NCBI GenBank assembly: GCA_000497125.2
Contig: CM035319.1
Coordinates: 798,001-862,000 of the forward strand
From: Spironucleus salmonicida
Taxonomy: Eukaryota > Fornicata > Diplomonadida > Hexamitidae
Direction of reading: 5' to 3'
DNA: 64,000 nucleotides
This document shows, in pieces, positions 1 through 9,434 of the stretch. Position 1 is the stretch's first letter; every line of letters starts with the position of its first letter. The notes beneath the pieces are model-generated. The model did not search any database, was not told the origin of the DNA, and saw only the letters and a list, made by a program, of their open reading frames with translations. The position numbers were made by a program, and so were the translations under genes.

Positions 1-1976
1 GTTACCGGCGTGGACGCCTATTTCCAGCGAGAGGAGTCCGTCAGCTACCAGTCCAGAGCTGGTCCGAGCCGCAAGGTTCGGTCTCGGGCAAGCTGCGCGC
101 GGAAGTCGCGCATCTGCTCTAGAGTCTAGGGCGGGGAGCCGGCAGGGCAGCTCGGGGGATTCTCCTTCCAGCCGGCGGTTGTGCCGACGAGGGTTGTCTG
201 GACCGCGGCCGGCTGCTTCCCAACTGGCATGGTCTACGCTACGGTAGAACGCCGCGCCATTGCCGTAAACACCGCGCTGCCGCTGCAGAGAGAATTCCGG
301 CGCAGCAGCAGGTCCGAGAAATGGCGAACCTCCGCCAGCAGGGATTCTACATCGGCGCCGGCCAGGTACCTGCGGGCTGCTGTTGGCACAGTCTCGGTGG
401 ATGCCGAGCAGTTAGGCGCGGGGGCGGATCGGTTGTCTAGCGGCACGGTAGGCTAGGACTGCGGCACTCCTCCACTCAGCTGCGCGCCCGCCTTGGGGCA
501 GACCGCCGCCTCAAAGAGCAAGGCCAGCATTATTCTGCGGGCGAGAGTTGTGCCCATCAGTTATTGTGCCTGGGTGCCATATATACTGTTGTAGCCTGCG
601 GGTAGTTTCTTGAGTATATAGGGTATGCCCATATAATTACTAAATGTGGGAGTATCCGCAGATTCTAGTCTCGAGTATTCTTGCGCTAAAGTATATATTT
701 GAGCTTCTCTAGTTTCTTCGACTGCGGCGTGGGAATTTACGTATGTCCGGAATCGGCCCCTGCTGCACCCTGTGTTCGCTGAGGAGCGCGACTGGGCCAG
801 ATTACATGCCTCCCTGCAGAAGCCCGCCGGCCGGGAGCGCCCACCTGCCCTTAAGGGTTGCCGTTCGCTGACGTCCCCGTCTCTGCAGCGGAGGTAGGGA
901 CGTCCGCCGTGCAGAAAATAGTAAAGTATCCCTTCACCGGCCGAGCGGGCTGTAACACAGGTCAACTCTGCGCTGCCCGTCGTCTGGTATGCGCTCAGCA
1001 GGCTCGTGAACTCATCGAGGCGGCAGAAGGTCTGGGCCGCGCAGTGCAGCGTCGTGACCGGCGCCCCGAGGTACCGCACGCGCACCAGGTCCTGCTGGTG
1101 CAGCTCGATCTGGACGTCCGCCGCGAAGCCGGGCTGGCCGCAGTCCCAGCTGCCGTTGGTGAGCACGGCCATCAGGGGTGCGAGAGTCGTGTCGTGGGCC
1201 GTGACGAGGTGGAGCTTGCGGCTGTCCGCGGTCAGCTTGTGGATGATGTCCGCGAACACGGGCCCCACGTTCATCTTGACGACCTTCGTGGCGTTGGTCT
1301 GGTCCGCGCTGCAGAACCACTGCTTCCAGTACATGTCGTTCGCGGCTTCGATTTTCTAGTAGGTGCTATTTGTTACTATGGCAGGCAAAGGATCCCCGCG
1401 CCCCGTTATGGCACGCAGCGCATCCCAAATGCGATTCCAGTCAAAGTTAGGAGTCTTAAGAGCAGCATTGACCTGATCAAGCTCCGCCTTCAGGGGGAAC
1501 AGCGAGGCGTGCGTGACGTAGTTGGCCTCCTGGAACGCCGCCTGCCACGGGCACGGGTACGGCGGGTGGTAGCCGTCCGCGAGGCTCTCCGCGGTGTCCA
1601 CGCGGAACTGGGCGGTGCCCGGGAAGAGGACCGCGAGCTGGCCCAGCAGGGACGCGCGCGTGCGGCTGGTGTTCGTGGACCGCAGCCCCACCTCCGCGGG
1701 GTCGAAGCGCGCGGAGACGAAGCCCGAGTCCACGTAGTCCCGCTTCAGCCGCCGGGCCAGCGCCTGGTGCTGCCGGAAGCCGTTGCGGACCAGCTCGCCA
1801 GGGGGGCAAGGGGCCGGCGTGGAGGTGTTGAGGATGATCCGCTGGGCGTCGTACGCGATCTGCTCCGGCAGGTCGCACTGCCACGCGGGGACGATCGCGG
1901 TGATCATGACCCCTTTCTTCCTTTTGCCGCGAACTGTCGGGTGCTGAGCTTTCGGCTGAGCTGGCTGGAGCGCCAT
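1..1976 (-). CDS. Histidine-acid-phosphatase-like protein with long C-terminal extension (runs off window start)
   Basis: Likely a secretory or surface phosphatase-fold protein. Family features in order: a Cys-x-x-Gly-Glu-Leu segment followed by a Gly/Gln/His helix (about residues 60-75), an RSTNTSRT segment like the family's R-S-T-x-x-x-R-T, the distal catalytic motif in VTAHDTTLAPL, and a C-terminal VRVRYLG...C...C pattern as in 2-phosphoxylose-phosphatase relatives. The N-terminal catalytic RHGxR motif is not seen; only RGKRKKG stands near its place, so activity is doubtful. The domain ends near 984, yet the frame stays free of TGA to the window edge, passing an internal ATG at 557 that begins a signal-peptide-like stretch. 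It is either a fusion with a membrane-anchored tail or two genes in one frame. One internal TAG is read as Gln. Start 1976 is the nearest ATG before the domain; an in-frame ATG lies about 100 bp upstream. Confidence 0.6.
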
Positions 1977-2536
1977 TTACAGTCGAGCGGGAAGCGGATA
2001 TAGTGCGGCTCGGGAGGCCTGGTGCTAGGGCCTTGGCGAATCCAGGCGCATTCCCTCCCATACTAGGACAAGGAAGCAGCGCTAGCTTATCAGCTTCTGA
2101 ACAGGAGCAGGGCACCTCCCCACTGCAACAACGGGCTTTCCGGCCAGAAGGATGGTGAAGTATCCTCGATCGCACGCGGACATGTATGTTCGGTACTGCG
2201 TTTCGGGGTGTAGAAAAAGTAAAACACACTCACCGAGGGCCCGTCTGGGGTGCTGCCGACCAGTACCGCATCTGGGGCAATTACCAGGCCCGGCAGCAGG
2301 TTCTCCACTATGCCGTACGACGAAGCTGCAGATAGGCCGCACTCCTCTGCGGAGCTGCCCACGTGCAATGCCTTCTCCAGCGTGGGCCGCCAAAACCCCA
2401 CCCACTCTGAGCGATATCATGGCAGGCGCCGCGCCGGATAACCAAGCACTCGAGCGGCCCGTGTCAACCTGTACCGCCCAGACTGTCCTGGGCCGCCGGC
2501 AGGGCTCTGTAGCTTGGGCGAGGGAGAGTGACGCGC
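1977..2536. other. GC-rich spacer with no convincing gene
   Basis: Lies between the phosphatase-like gene and the basic 170-aa gene, both on the minus strand. Several frames are open, as expected in GC-rich DNA with one stop codon, but none resembles a known protein. A GTGAGT...CAG segment of about 38 bp on the gene strand (near 2202-2239) could be a short intron; I could not connect it to an exon with a start codon. Confidence 0.5.
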
Positions 2537-3049
2537 TCACTGCAGGCAGAACGGCTCCGCGGCCAGGAGCTCGCGCTGGATGGTGGGCACGAAGCCGGCC
2601 TTCTGCTTGGCGCTCGTGGCGCGCGTCCGGGGCCGCGGGGCGAGGTCCTCCACGCGCATCTCGTCGCGGAAGGCGCCCCGGCGGAAGCCCTTGGGTCTGG
2701 GGGCCTTGCTGGTCGCTGCCGCTGCAGGCGGCGCCGGCTTCCCCTTGGCGGACTTCGCCCGCTGCCGCACCTGCTTCGGGGCCACGCGCGCCGGGGCCAT
2801 GGTGCTGGTGTCAGCTGCGGAGGACGCCTGCTGGGAGCTGCTGTGCAGCACCATGTCGCTCAGGGGCGCCGCGACCGGCACCGGGGGCGCGAGGTCCGAG
2901 AGCACAATGGAGCCCTGCAGCTGCCGGTACACCCGCGCCGTGGGCTGGGGCTGCGCGGACCGCCGCACGCTGAAGGCCGCGGAGGCGCCGAGCCGGGAGC
3001 CGGAGCGCTGGAGGAGGGACTCGTTGAGCACCTTCGCGACGACGTCCAT
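2537..3049 (-). CDS. Basic low-complexity protein, 170 aa
   Basis: Not recognised. Starts at an ATG and ends with TGA without needing any Gln-stop. The N-terminal 50 residues (MDVVAKVLNESLLQRSGS) look helical and are rich in Ser/Arg. The middle (about residues 85-135) is rich in Ala, Pro, Lys and Arg, including RVAPKQVRQRAKSAKGK. The end (GFVPTIQRELLAAEPFCLQ) looks structured. Composition suggests nucleic-acid or chromatin binding, an inference only. Reading is supported by an identical copy in the other arm at 6944-7456 and by tight spacing (59 bp) to the next gene on the same strand. Confidence 0.6.
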   Translation of the reverse strand: MDVVAKVLNESLLQRSGSRLGASAAFSVRRSAQPQPTARVYRQLQGSIVLSDLAPPVPVAAPLSDMVLHSSSQQASSAADTSTMAPARVAPKQVRQRAKSAKGKPAPPAAAATSKAPRPKGFRRGAFRDEMRVEDLAPRPRTRATSAKQKAGFVPTIQRELLAAEPFCLQ

Positions 3050-3108
3050 TTTGGGCGGTAGGCTATTATGCGGGTATTACCAGTCCGGGCGAATTGCACC
3101 AGCTGCCT

Positions 3109-3522
3109 TCACTTCACGCCGCGCCGGTTGCGGGGCCGGCTCTGCTGCACGAGGTGCGTGGGGAAGCCCCGCCGCAGCGCGGCCTCGCTGCTGATGTTCT
3201 AGCCACCCTCCTGGCTCTCCCTAGAAACCATGTACGCGTGGATCTTCCGCTCGTAGTCCAGCGGCTTCTGGTTCAGGTGCAGGATGTTCTCGTTGTCGAT
3301 CATCCGCTTCTTCGCCGTCTTCCCCCTCCTAAAGGTGGCCTGCAAGGCGGTGTCCGGGCGCTGGGAGCTCTCCAGCACCTGGGTCTCCGCAAGGATGGGG
3401 TGCGGGGGGTCAGGGGCGCGCAGCGGCTGCCCCTGGTGCTGGCTGAGCAGAAACGAGAAGGAGATGGACTGCGCGTAGGCCTGGAGGTTCTGCTGCGCGT
3501 ACTGCGATTTTGCCGTAGGCAT
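3109..3522 (-). CDS. Hypothetical protein, 137 aa, spanning the P1 arm boundary
   Basis: Not recognised. The frame runs from an ATG at 3522 to a TGA at 3109-3111 and contains one TAG read as Gln (about residue 108). The N-terminus is Gln/Ser/Tyr-rich (MPTAKSQYAQQNLQAYAQS), the middle basic (FRRGKTAKKRMIDNENIL), and the C-terminus Arg-rich (QQSRPRNRRGVK). The P1 arm boundary at 3195 falls inside the gene, so only its last 29 codons recur on the other side (6798-6884). This is the complete copy. Confidence 0.55.
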
Positions 3523-3664
3523 TTTGGAGCGGGAGGGCGTTAATTTAGAGACCGAGAAGCGGCGAATGTGGGCTGACCCCGTTTTCTAGCGCTTCCAGCC
3601 GGGGACAACATGTTGCCGCTTTGCTCGCCCCCGAATCCCGACTTACGCCAAACATGAATACACC

Positions 3665-6535
3665 TCACCTCACGCCCACCAGGACGAACAGGACCACCAA
3701 AATCACGCCCAAAAACGTGAGGTTTATGATTTGATTTCGCAATTCCACTCCCTCCTGCTCAAGCGCCTGCCGCTCCTTTTCCGCCAAATTCAGCTCCTTC
3801 TTCTGCTCGAGAAGCGCCCTGTTGGCCGCGCTGAGCTGCTGCTTGAAGGCCGCGAGTTTGTTGCCCTGGCTCGCGAGGAGCTGGCTCCTGAACGCGCTAA
3901 CGGAGGCCCCCAGCGACTCGCTAACCGGGATCGCGTTGCTGGCCAGAATTTCAGCCTTGATGGCAGCAATTTTGTCTGTTATTTGCACCGTGTTTTTGGC
4001 AACCTGCTCTTTCTAAATATTTAATTATTATATATAGAATATCAAATTTTTCCGCTCCACCTCCTTTTTCAGATTCAGCAAAACAGCGCCCTGGACGTCT
4101 TTCTGCGCCTGCAGCGTTTTCGCGGTTTCCTGGAGCCGAGGCTCCAGCTCACAGATTCTGATATAGAGCTGAAATTGTTGTTTTTTCAGCGCCAGCGCTT
4201 CGATTTCGGTGCTGTTTTAGTCTAAACAGCGTTTTTGGACCGTCAAAATGGCCAGCAGGCGCTGTTCCTCTGCCGAGTTCTGCGCTAGTTGGTCCGTTAT
4301 ATCAGTTCGTGGAAATGGCGGAACGGGTTCTATTTGGTGGTATGTTGATATATGTGGGTATGCTGGCTCTGGTGCTTCCTCGGAGTGGGCTGGCTCTGGT
4401 ACTTCCTCGGAGTGGGCTGGCTCTGGTACTTCCTCGGAGTGGGCTGGCTCTGGTACTTCATCGGAGTGGGCTGGCTCTGGTACTTCCTCGGAGTGGGCTG
4501 GCTCTGGTACTTCCTATGTGTAAGCTGGCTCTGGTACTTCCTCGGAGTGGGCTGGCTCTGGTACTTCCTCGGAGTGGGCTGGCTCTGGTGCTTCCTCGGA
4601 GTGGGCTGGCTCTGGTACTTCCTCGGAGTAGGCTGGCTCTGGTACTTCATCGGAGTAAGCTGGCTCTGGTACTTCCTCGGAGTGGGCTGGCTCTGGTACT
4701 TCCTATGTGTAAGCTGGCTCTGGTACTTCCTCGGAGTGGGCTGGCTCTGGTACTTCCTCGGAGTGGGCTGGCTCTGGTACTTCCTCGGAGTGGGCTGGCT
4801 CTGGTGCTTCCTCGGAGTGGGCTGGCTCTGGTACTTCCTCGGAGTGGGCTGGCTCTGGTGCTTCCTCGGAGTAGGCTGGCTCTGGTACTTCCTATGTGTA
4901 AGCTGGCTCTGGTACTTCCTCGGAGTGGGCTGGCTCTGGTACTTCCTCGGAGTGGGCTGGCTCTGGTACTTCCTCGGAGTGGGCTGGCTCTGGTGCTTCC
5001 TCGGAGTGGGCTGGCTCTGGTACTTCCTCGGAGTGGGCTGGCTCTGGTGCTTCCTCGGAGTAGGCTGGCTCTGGTACTTCCTATGTGTAAGCTGGCTCTG
5101 GTGCTTCCTCGGAGTAGGCTGGCTCTGGTACTTCATCGGAGTAGGCTGGCTCTGGTGCTTCCTATGTGTAAGCTGGCTCTGGTACTTCCTCGGAGTGGGC
5201 TGGCTCTGGTGCTTCCTCGGAGTAGGCTGGCTCTGGTACTTCCTATGTGTAAGCTGGCTCTGGTACTTCATCGGAGTAGGCTGGCTCTGGTACTTCATCG
5301 GAGTGGGATGGCTCTGGTACTTCATCGGAGTGGGCTGGCTCTGGTACTTCATCGGAGTAGGCTGGCTCTGGTACTTCCTATGTGTAAGCTGGCTCTGGTA
5401 CTTCCTCGGAGTGGGCTGGCTCTGGTGCTTCCTCGGAGTAGGCTGGCTCTGGTACTTCCTATGTGTAAGCTGGCTCTGGTACTTCATCGGAGTAGGCTGG
5501 CTCTGGTACTTCCTATGTGTAAGCTGGCTCTGGTACTTCCTCGGAGTGGGCTGGCTCTGGTGCTTCCTCGGAGTAGGCTGGCTCTGGTACTTCCTATGTG
5601 TAAGCTGGCTCTGGTACTTCATCGGAGTAGGCTGGCTCTGGTACTTCCTATGTGTAAGCTGGCTCTGGTACTTCATCGGAGTAGGCTGGCTCTGGTACTT
5701 CCTATGTGTAAGCTGGCTCTGGTACTTCCTCGGAGTGGGCTGGCTCTGGTACTTCCTCGGAGTGGGCTGGCTCTGGTGCTTCCTCGGAGTAGGCTGGCTC
5801 TGGTACTTCCTATGTGTAAGCTGGCTCTGGTACTTCATCGGAGTAGGCTGGCTCTGGTACTTCCTATGTGTAAGCTGGCTCTGGTACTTCCTCGGAGTGG
5901 GCTGGCTCTGGTGCTTCCTCGGAGTAGGCTGGATCTGGTACTTCATCGGAGTGGGCTGGCTCTGGTACTTCCTCGGAGTGGGCTGGCTCTGGTGCTTCCT
6001 CGGAGTAGGCTGGTTCTGGTACTTCCTCGGAGTGGGCTGGCTCTGGTGCTTCCTCGGAGTAGGCTGGATCTGGTACTTCATCGGAGTGGGCTGGCTCTGG
6101 TGCTTCCTCGGAGTAGGCTGGCTCTGGTACTTCCTCGGAGTGGGCTGGCTCTGGTACTTCCTATGTGTAAGCTGGCTCTGGTACTTCCTCGGAGTGGGCT
6201 GGCTCTGGTACTTCCTCGGAGTGGGCTGGCTCTGGTACTTCCTCGGAGTGGGCTGGCTCTGGTACTTCCTATGTGTAAGCTGGCTCTGGTACTTCCTCGG
6301 AGTGGGCTGGCTCTGGTGCTTCCTCGGAGTAGGCTGGCTCTGGTACTTCCTCGGAGTGGGCTGGCTCTGGTGCTTCCTCGGAGTAGGCTGGATCTGGTAC
6401 TTCATCGGAGTGGGCTGGCTCTGGTACTTCCTCGGAGTGGGCTGGCTCTGGTGCTTCATCGGAGTAGGCTGGCTCTGGTATAATGTCTTATTCTTCAGAT
6501 AAAACTTAACTACTTAAAATACTTGATTACGACAT
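3665..6535 (-). CDS. Tail-anchored coiled-coil protein with about 78 acidic nonapeptide repeats (956 aa)
   Basis: One frame of 957 codons from ATG at 6535 to TGA at 3665, open only if TAA/TAG are Gln. N-terminus: a Ser/Gln-rich leader of about 20 residues (MSQSSILSSQVLSEEQDIIP). Then about 78 copies of a 9-residue unit: EVPEPAHSE, EVPEPAYSD or EVPEPAYTQ, where the last Q is always TAG. A short Pro-rich linker follows, then about 200 residues of charged, Gln-rich coiled coil, and a C-terminal hydrophobic segment (LTFLGVILVVLFVLVGVR) that fits a tail anchor in the ER or outer organelle membrane. The acidic Pro/Glu rod would project the head from a membrane, like a stalk or tether (inference). 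Alternative frames through the repeat are open merely because 27 is a multiple of 3; only this one joins non-repetitive coding sequence at both ends. Confidence 0.85.
4017..4058 (-). other. AT-rich in-frame insertion in the coiled-coil coding region
   Basis: A stretch of about 40 bp of nearly pure A/T interrupts GC-rich coding DNA but keeps the frame, coding for a short I/Y/Q/N-rich segment with three Gln-stops. It lacks GT...AG ends at its borders, so a spliceosomal intron is not obvious. It may be a retained AT-rich insertion, or simply a divergent loop in the protein. Confidence 0.4.
4366..6480. repeat. 27-bp coding minisatellite, about 78 copies
   Basis: Head-to-tail 27-bp units with no frame-changing indels. 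Variants are shuffled: an H/Y switch (GGGCTGG or GTAGGCTGG phase), L/I (CTCGGAG or ATCGGAG), and a third unit carrying CTATGTGTAAG. The strict multiple of three and few non-silent variant types indicate selection on the protein of the minus-strand gene. Unequal exchange is the likely growth mode. Confidence 0.97.
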
Positions 6536-6797
6536 TTTCAATTAATTATAGTTTAATATTATTTAATAATAAATAGTATTATTTTGTCAAATTATTACCT
6601 AGGATATAACTATAAAATGTATTATAATCTTATTTTTACATGCAGTATTTTAACTTAAAAATTGAGTAAATAAATTTTCATTCAAATAGTAGCTTCTAAT
6701 ACATCTTATCCAATTCGTGTATAAATAAAGTAAACAGGTGATTATTTTCATTATTTCAACTCCATTTAAGTTGAAAATTGCTAAGAACTGATAAAAT

Positions 6798-6884
6798 ATC
6801 AGCAGCGAGGCCGCGCTGCGGCGGGGCTTCCCCACGCACCTCGTGCAGCAGAGCCGGCCCCGCAACCGGCGCGGCGTGAAGTGA
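6798..6884 (+). pseudogene. 3' fragment of the 137-aa gene
   Basis: Last 29 codons of the gene at 3109-3522, ending at the same TGA. The rest was not included in this arm, so it has no start and is presumably inert. Confidence 0.85.
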
Positions 6885-6943
6885 AGGCAGCTGGTGCAAT
6901 TCGCCCGGACTGGTAATACCCGCATAATAGCCTACCGCCCAAA

Positions 6944-7456
6944 ATGGACGTCGTCGCGAAGGTGCTCAACGAGTCCCTCCTCCAGCGCTCCGGCTCCCGG
7001 CTCGGCGCCTCCGCGGCCTTCAGCGTGCGGCGGTCCGCGCAGCCCCAGCCCACGGCGCGGGTGTACCGGCAGCTGCAGGGCTCCATTGTGCTCTCGGACC
7101 TCGCGCCCCCGGTGCCGGTCGCGGCGCCCCTGAGCGACATGGTGCTGCACAGCAGCTCCCAGCAGGCGTCCTCCGCAGCTGACACCAGCACCATGGCCCC
7201 GGCGCGCGTGGCCCCGAAGCAGGTGCGGCAGCGGGCGAAGTCCGCCAAGGGGAAGCCGGCGCCGCCTGCAGCGGCAGCGACCAGCAAGGCCCCCAGACCC
7301 AAGGGCTTCCGCCGGGGCGCCTTCCGCGACGAGATGCGCGTGGAGGACCTCGCCCCGCGGCCCCGGACGCGCGCCACGAGCGCCAAGCAGAAGGCCGGCT
7401 TCGTGCCCACCATCCAGCGCGAGCTCCTGGCCGCGGAGCCGTTCTGCCTGCAGTGA
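6944..7456 (+). CDS. Basic low-complexity protein, 170 aa (second copy)
   Basis: Same protein as at 2537-3049, residue for residue as far as I can compare. Here it faces the opposite direction and lies 60 bp after the truncated 137-aa gene. Confidence 0.6.
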   Translation: MDVVAKVLNESLLQRSGSRLGASAAFSVRRSAQPQPTARVYRQLQGSIVLSDLAPPVPVAAPLSDMVLHSSSQQASSAADTSTMAPARVAPKQVRQRAKSAKGKPAPPAAAATSKAPRPKGFRRGAFRDEMRVEDLAPRPRTRATSAKQKAGFVPTIQRELLAAEPFCLQ

Positions 7457-8016
7457 GCGCGTCACTCTCCCTCGCCCAAGCTACAGAGCCCTGCCGGCGG
7501 CCCAGGACAGTCTGGGCGGTACAGGTTGACACGGGCCGCTCGAGTGCTTGGTTATCCGGCGCGGCGCCTGCCATGATATCGCTCAGAGTGGGTGGGGTTT
7601 TGGCGGCCCACGCTGGAGAAGGCATTGCACGTGGGCAGCTCCGCAGAGGAGTGCGGCCTATCTGCAGCTTCGTCGTACGGCATAGTGGAGAACCTGCTGC
7701 CGGGCCTGGTAATTGCCCCAGATGCGGTACTGGTCGGCAGCACCCCAGACGGGCCCTCGGTGAGTGTGTTTTACTTTTTCTACACCCCGAAACGCAGTAC
7801 CGAACATACATGTCCGCGTGCGATCGAGGATACTTCACCATCCTTCTGGCCGGAAAGCCCGTTGTTGCAGTGGGGAGGTGCCCTGCTCCTGTTCAGAAGC
7901 TGATAAGCTAGCGCTGCTTCCTTGTCCTAGTATGGGAGGGAATGCGCCTGGATTCGCCAAGGCCCTAGCACCAGGCCTCCCGAGCCGCACTATATCCGCT
8001 TCCCGCTCGACTGTAA
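7457..8016. other. GC-rich spacer (P1 right arm)
   Basis: Counterpart of 1977-2536. The possible short intron (GTGAGT at 7758 to CAG near 7797) is preserved, as expected for near-identical arms. No gene assigned. Confidence 0.5.
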
Positions 8017-8997
8017 ATGGCGCTCCAGCCAGCTCAGCCGAAAGCTCAGCACCCGACAGTTCGCGGCAAAAGGAAGAAAGGGGTCATGATCACCGCGATC
8101 GTCCCCGCGTGGCAGTGCGACCTGCCGGAGCAGATCGCGTACGACGCCCAGCGGATCATCCTCAACACCTCCACGCCGGCCCCTTGCCCCCCTGGCGAGC
8201 TGGTCCGCAACGGCTTCCGGCAGCACCAGGCGCTGGCCCGGCGGCTGAAGCGGGACTACGTGGACTCGGGCTTCGTCTCCGCGCGCTTCGACCCCGCGGA
8301 GGTGGGGCTGCGGTCCACGAACACCAGCCGCACGCGCGCGTCCCTGCTGGGCCAGCTCGCGGTCCTCTTCCCGGGCACCGCCCAGTTCCGCGTGGACACC
8401 GCGGAGAGCCTCGCGGACGGCTACCACCCGCCGTACCCGTGCCCGTGGCAGGCGGCGTTCCAGGAGGCCAACTACGTCACGCACGCCTCGCTGTTCCCCC
8501 TGAAGGCGGAGCTTGATCAGGTCAATGCTGCTCTTAAGACTCCTAACTTTGACTGGAATCGCATTTGGGATGCGCTGCGTGCCATAACGGGGCGCGGGGA
8601 TCCTTTGCCTGCCATAGTAACAAATAGCACCTACTAGAAAATCGAAGCCGCGAACGACATGTACTGGAAGCAGTGGTTCTGCAGCGCGGACCAGACCAAC
8701 GCCACGAAGGTCGTCAAGATGAACGTGGGGCCCGTGTTCGCGGACATCATCCACAAGCTGACCGCGGACAGCCGCAAGCTCCACCTCGTCACGGCCCACG
8801 ACACGACTCTCGCACCCCTGATGGCCGTGCTCACCAACGGCAGCTGGGACTGCGGCCAGCCCGGCTTCGCGGCGGACGTCCAGATCGAGCTGCACCAGCA
8901 GGACCTGGTGCGCGTGCGGTACCTCGGGCGCCGGTCACGACGCTGCACTGCGCGGCCCAGACCTTCTGCCGCCTCGATGAGTTCACGAGCCTGCTGA
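8017..8997 (+). CDS. Histidine-acid-phosphatase-like protein, frameshifted copy
   Basis: Same as the gene at 1-1976 up to about residue 305. One G is missing from a GGGG run near 8929, which switches the frame after VRVRYLG and ends it at a TGA at 8997. The original frame resumes as an open stretch from about 8935. Because the change sits in a homopolymer and the arms are otherwise almost identical, sequencing error and a genuine one-sided mutation are both possible. The internal TAG at 8635 is again read as Gln. Confidence 0.6.
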
Positions 8998-9434
8998 GCG
9001 CATACCAGACGACGGGCAGCGCAGAGTTGACCTGTGTTACAGCCCGCTCGGCCGGTGAAGGGATACTTTACTATTTTCTGCACGGCGGACGTCCCTACCT
9101 CCGCTGCAGAGACGGGGACGTCAGCGAACGGCAACCCTTAAGGGCAGGTGGGCGCTCCCGGCCGGCGGGCTTCTGCAGGGAGGCATGTAATCTGGCCCAG
9201 TCGCGCTCCTCAGCGAACACAGGGTGCAGCAGGGGCCGATTCCGGACATACGTAAATTCCCACGCCGCAGTCGAAGAAACTAGAGAAGCTCAAATATATA
9301 CTTTAGCGCAAGAATACTCGAGACTAGAATCTGCGGATACTCCCACATTTAGTAATTATATGGGCATACCCTATATACTCAAGAAACTACCCGCAGGCTA
9401 CAACAGTATATATGGCACCCAGGCACAATAACTG

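Larger units (their letters stand above)
1..3195. repeat. Palindrome P1, left arm
   Basis: Inverted copy of 6798-9991; it continues past the window start. By eye the arms differ by about one substitution (near 285 versus 9707) and one base in a G run (near 1063 versus 8929). The inner end at 3195 lies inside a 137-aa gene, so that gene is whole on this side and only a 3' fragment on the other. The arms are separated by 3.6 kb. Near-identity implies recent duplication or ongoing gene conversion; an assembly fold-back is less likely with such a long, unique spacer. Confidence 0.93.

Noticed and set aside
4309-6502. Very long plus-strand open frames through the 27-bp repeat (over 700 codons, repeats LALVLPRSG or WLWYFLGVG)
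   Set aside because: Open only because the unit is a multiple of three without stops; they have no unique coding sequence at either end, whereas the minus-strand frame does.
7758-7797. Short spliceosomal intron (GTGAGT...CAG)
   Set aside because: Joining its flanks gives a frame without an ATG and with no recognisable protein; chance occurrence is likely in a 560-bp spacer.
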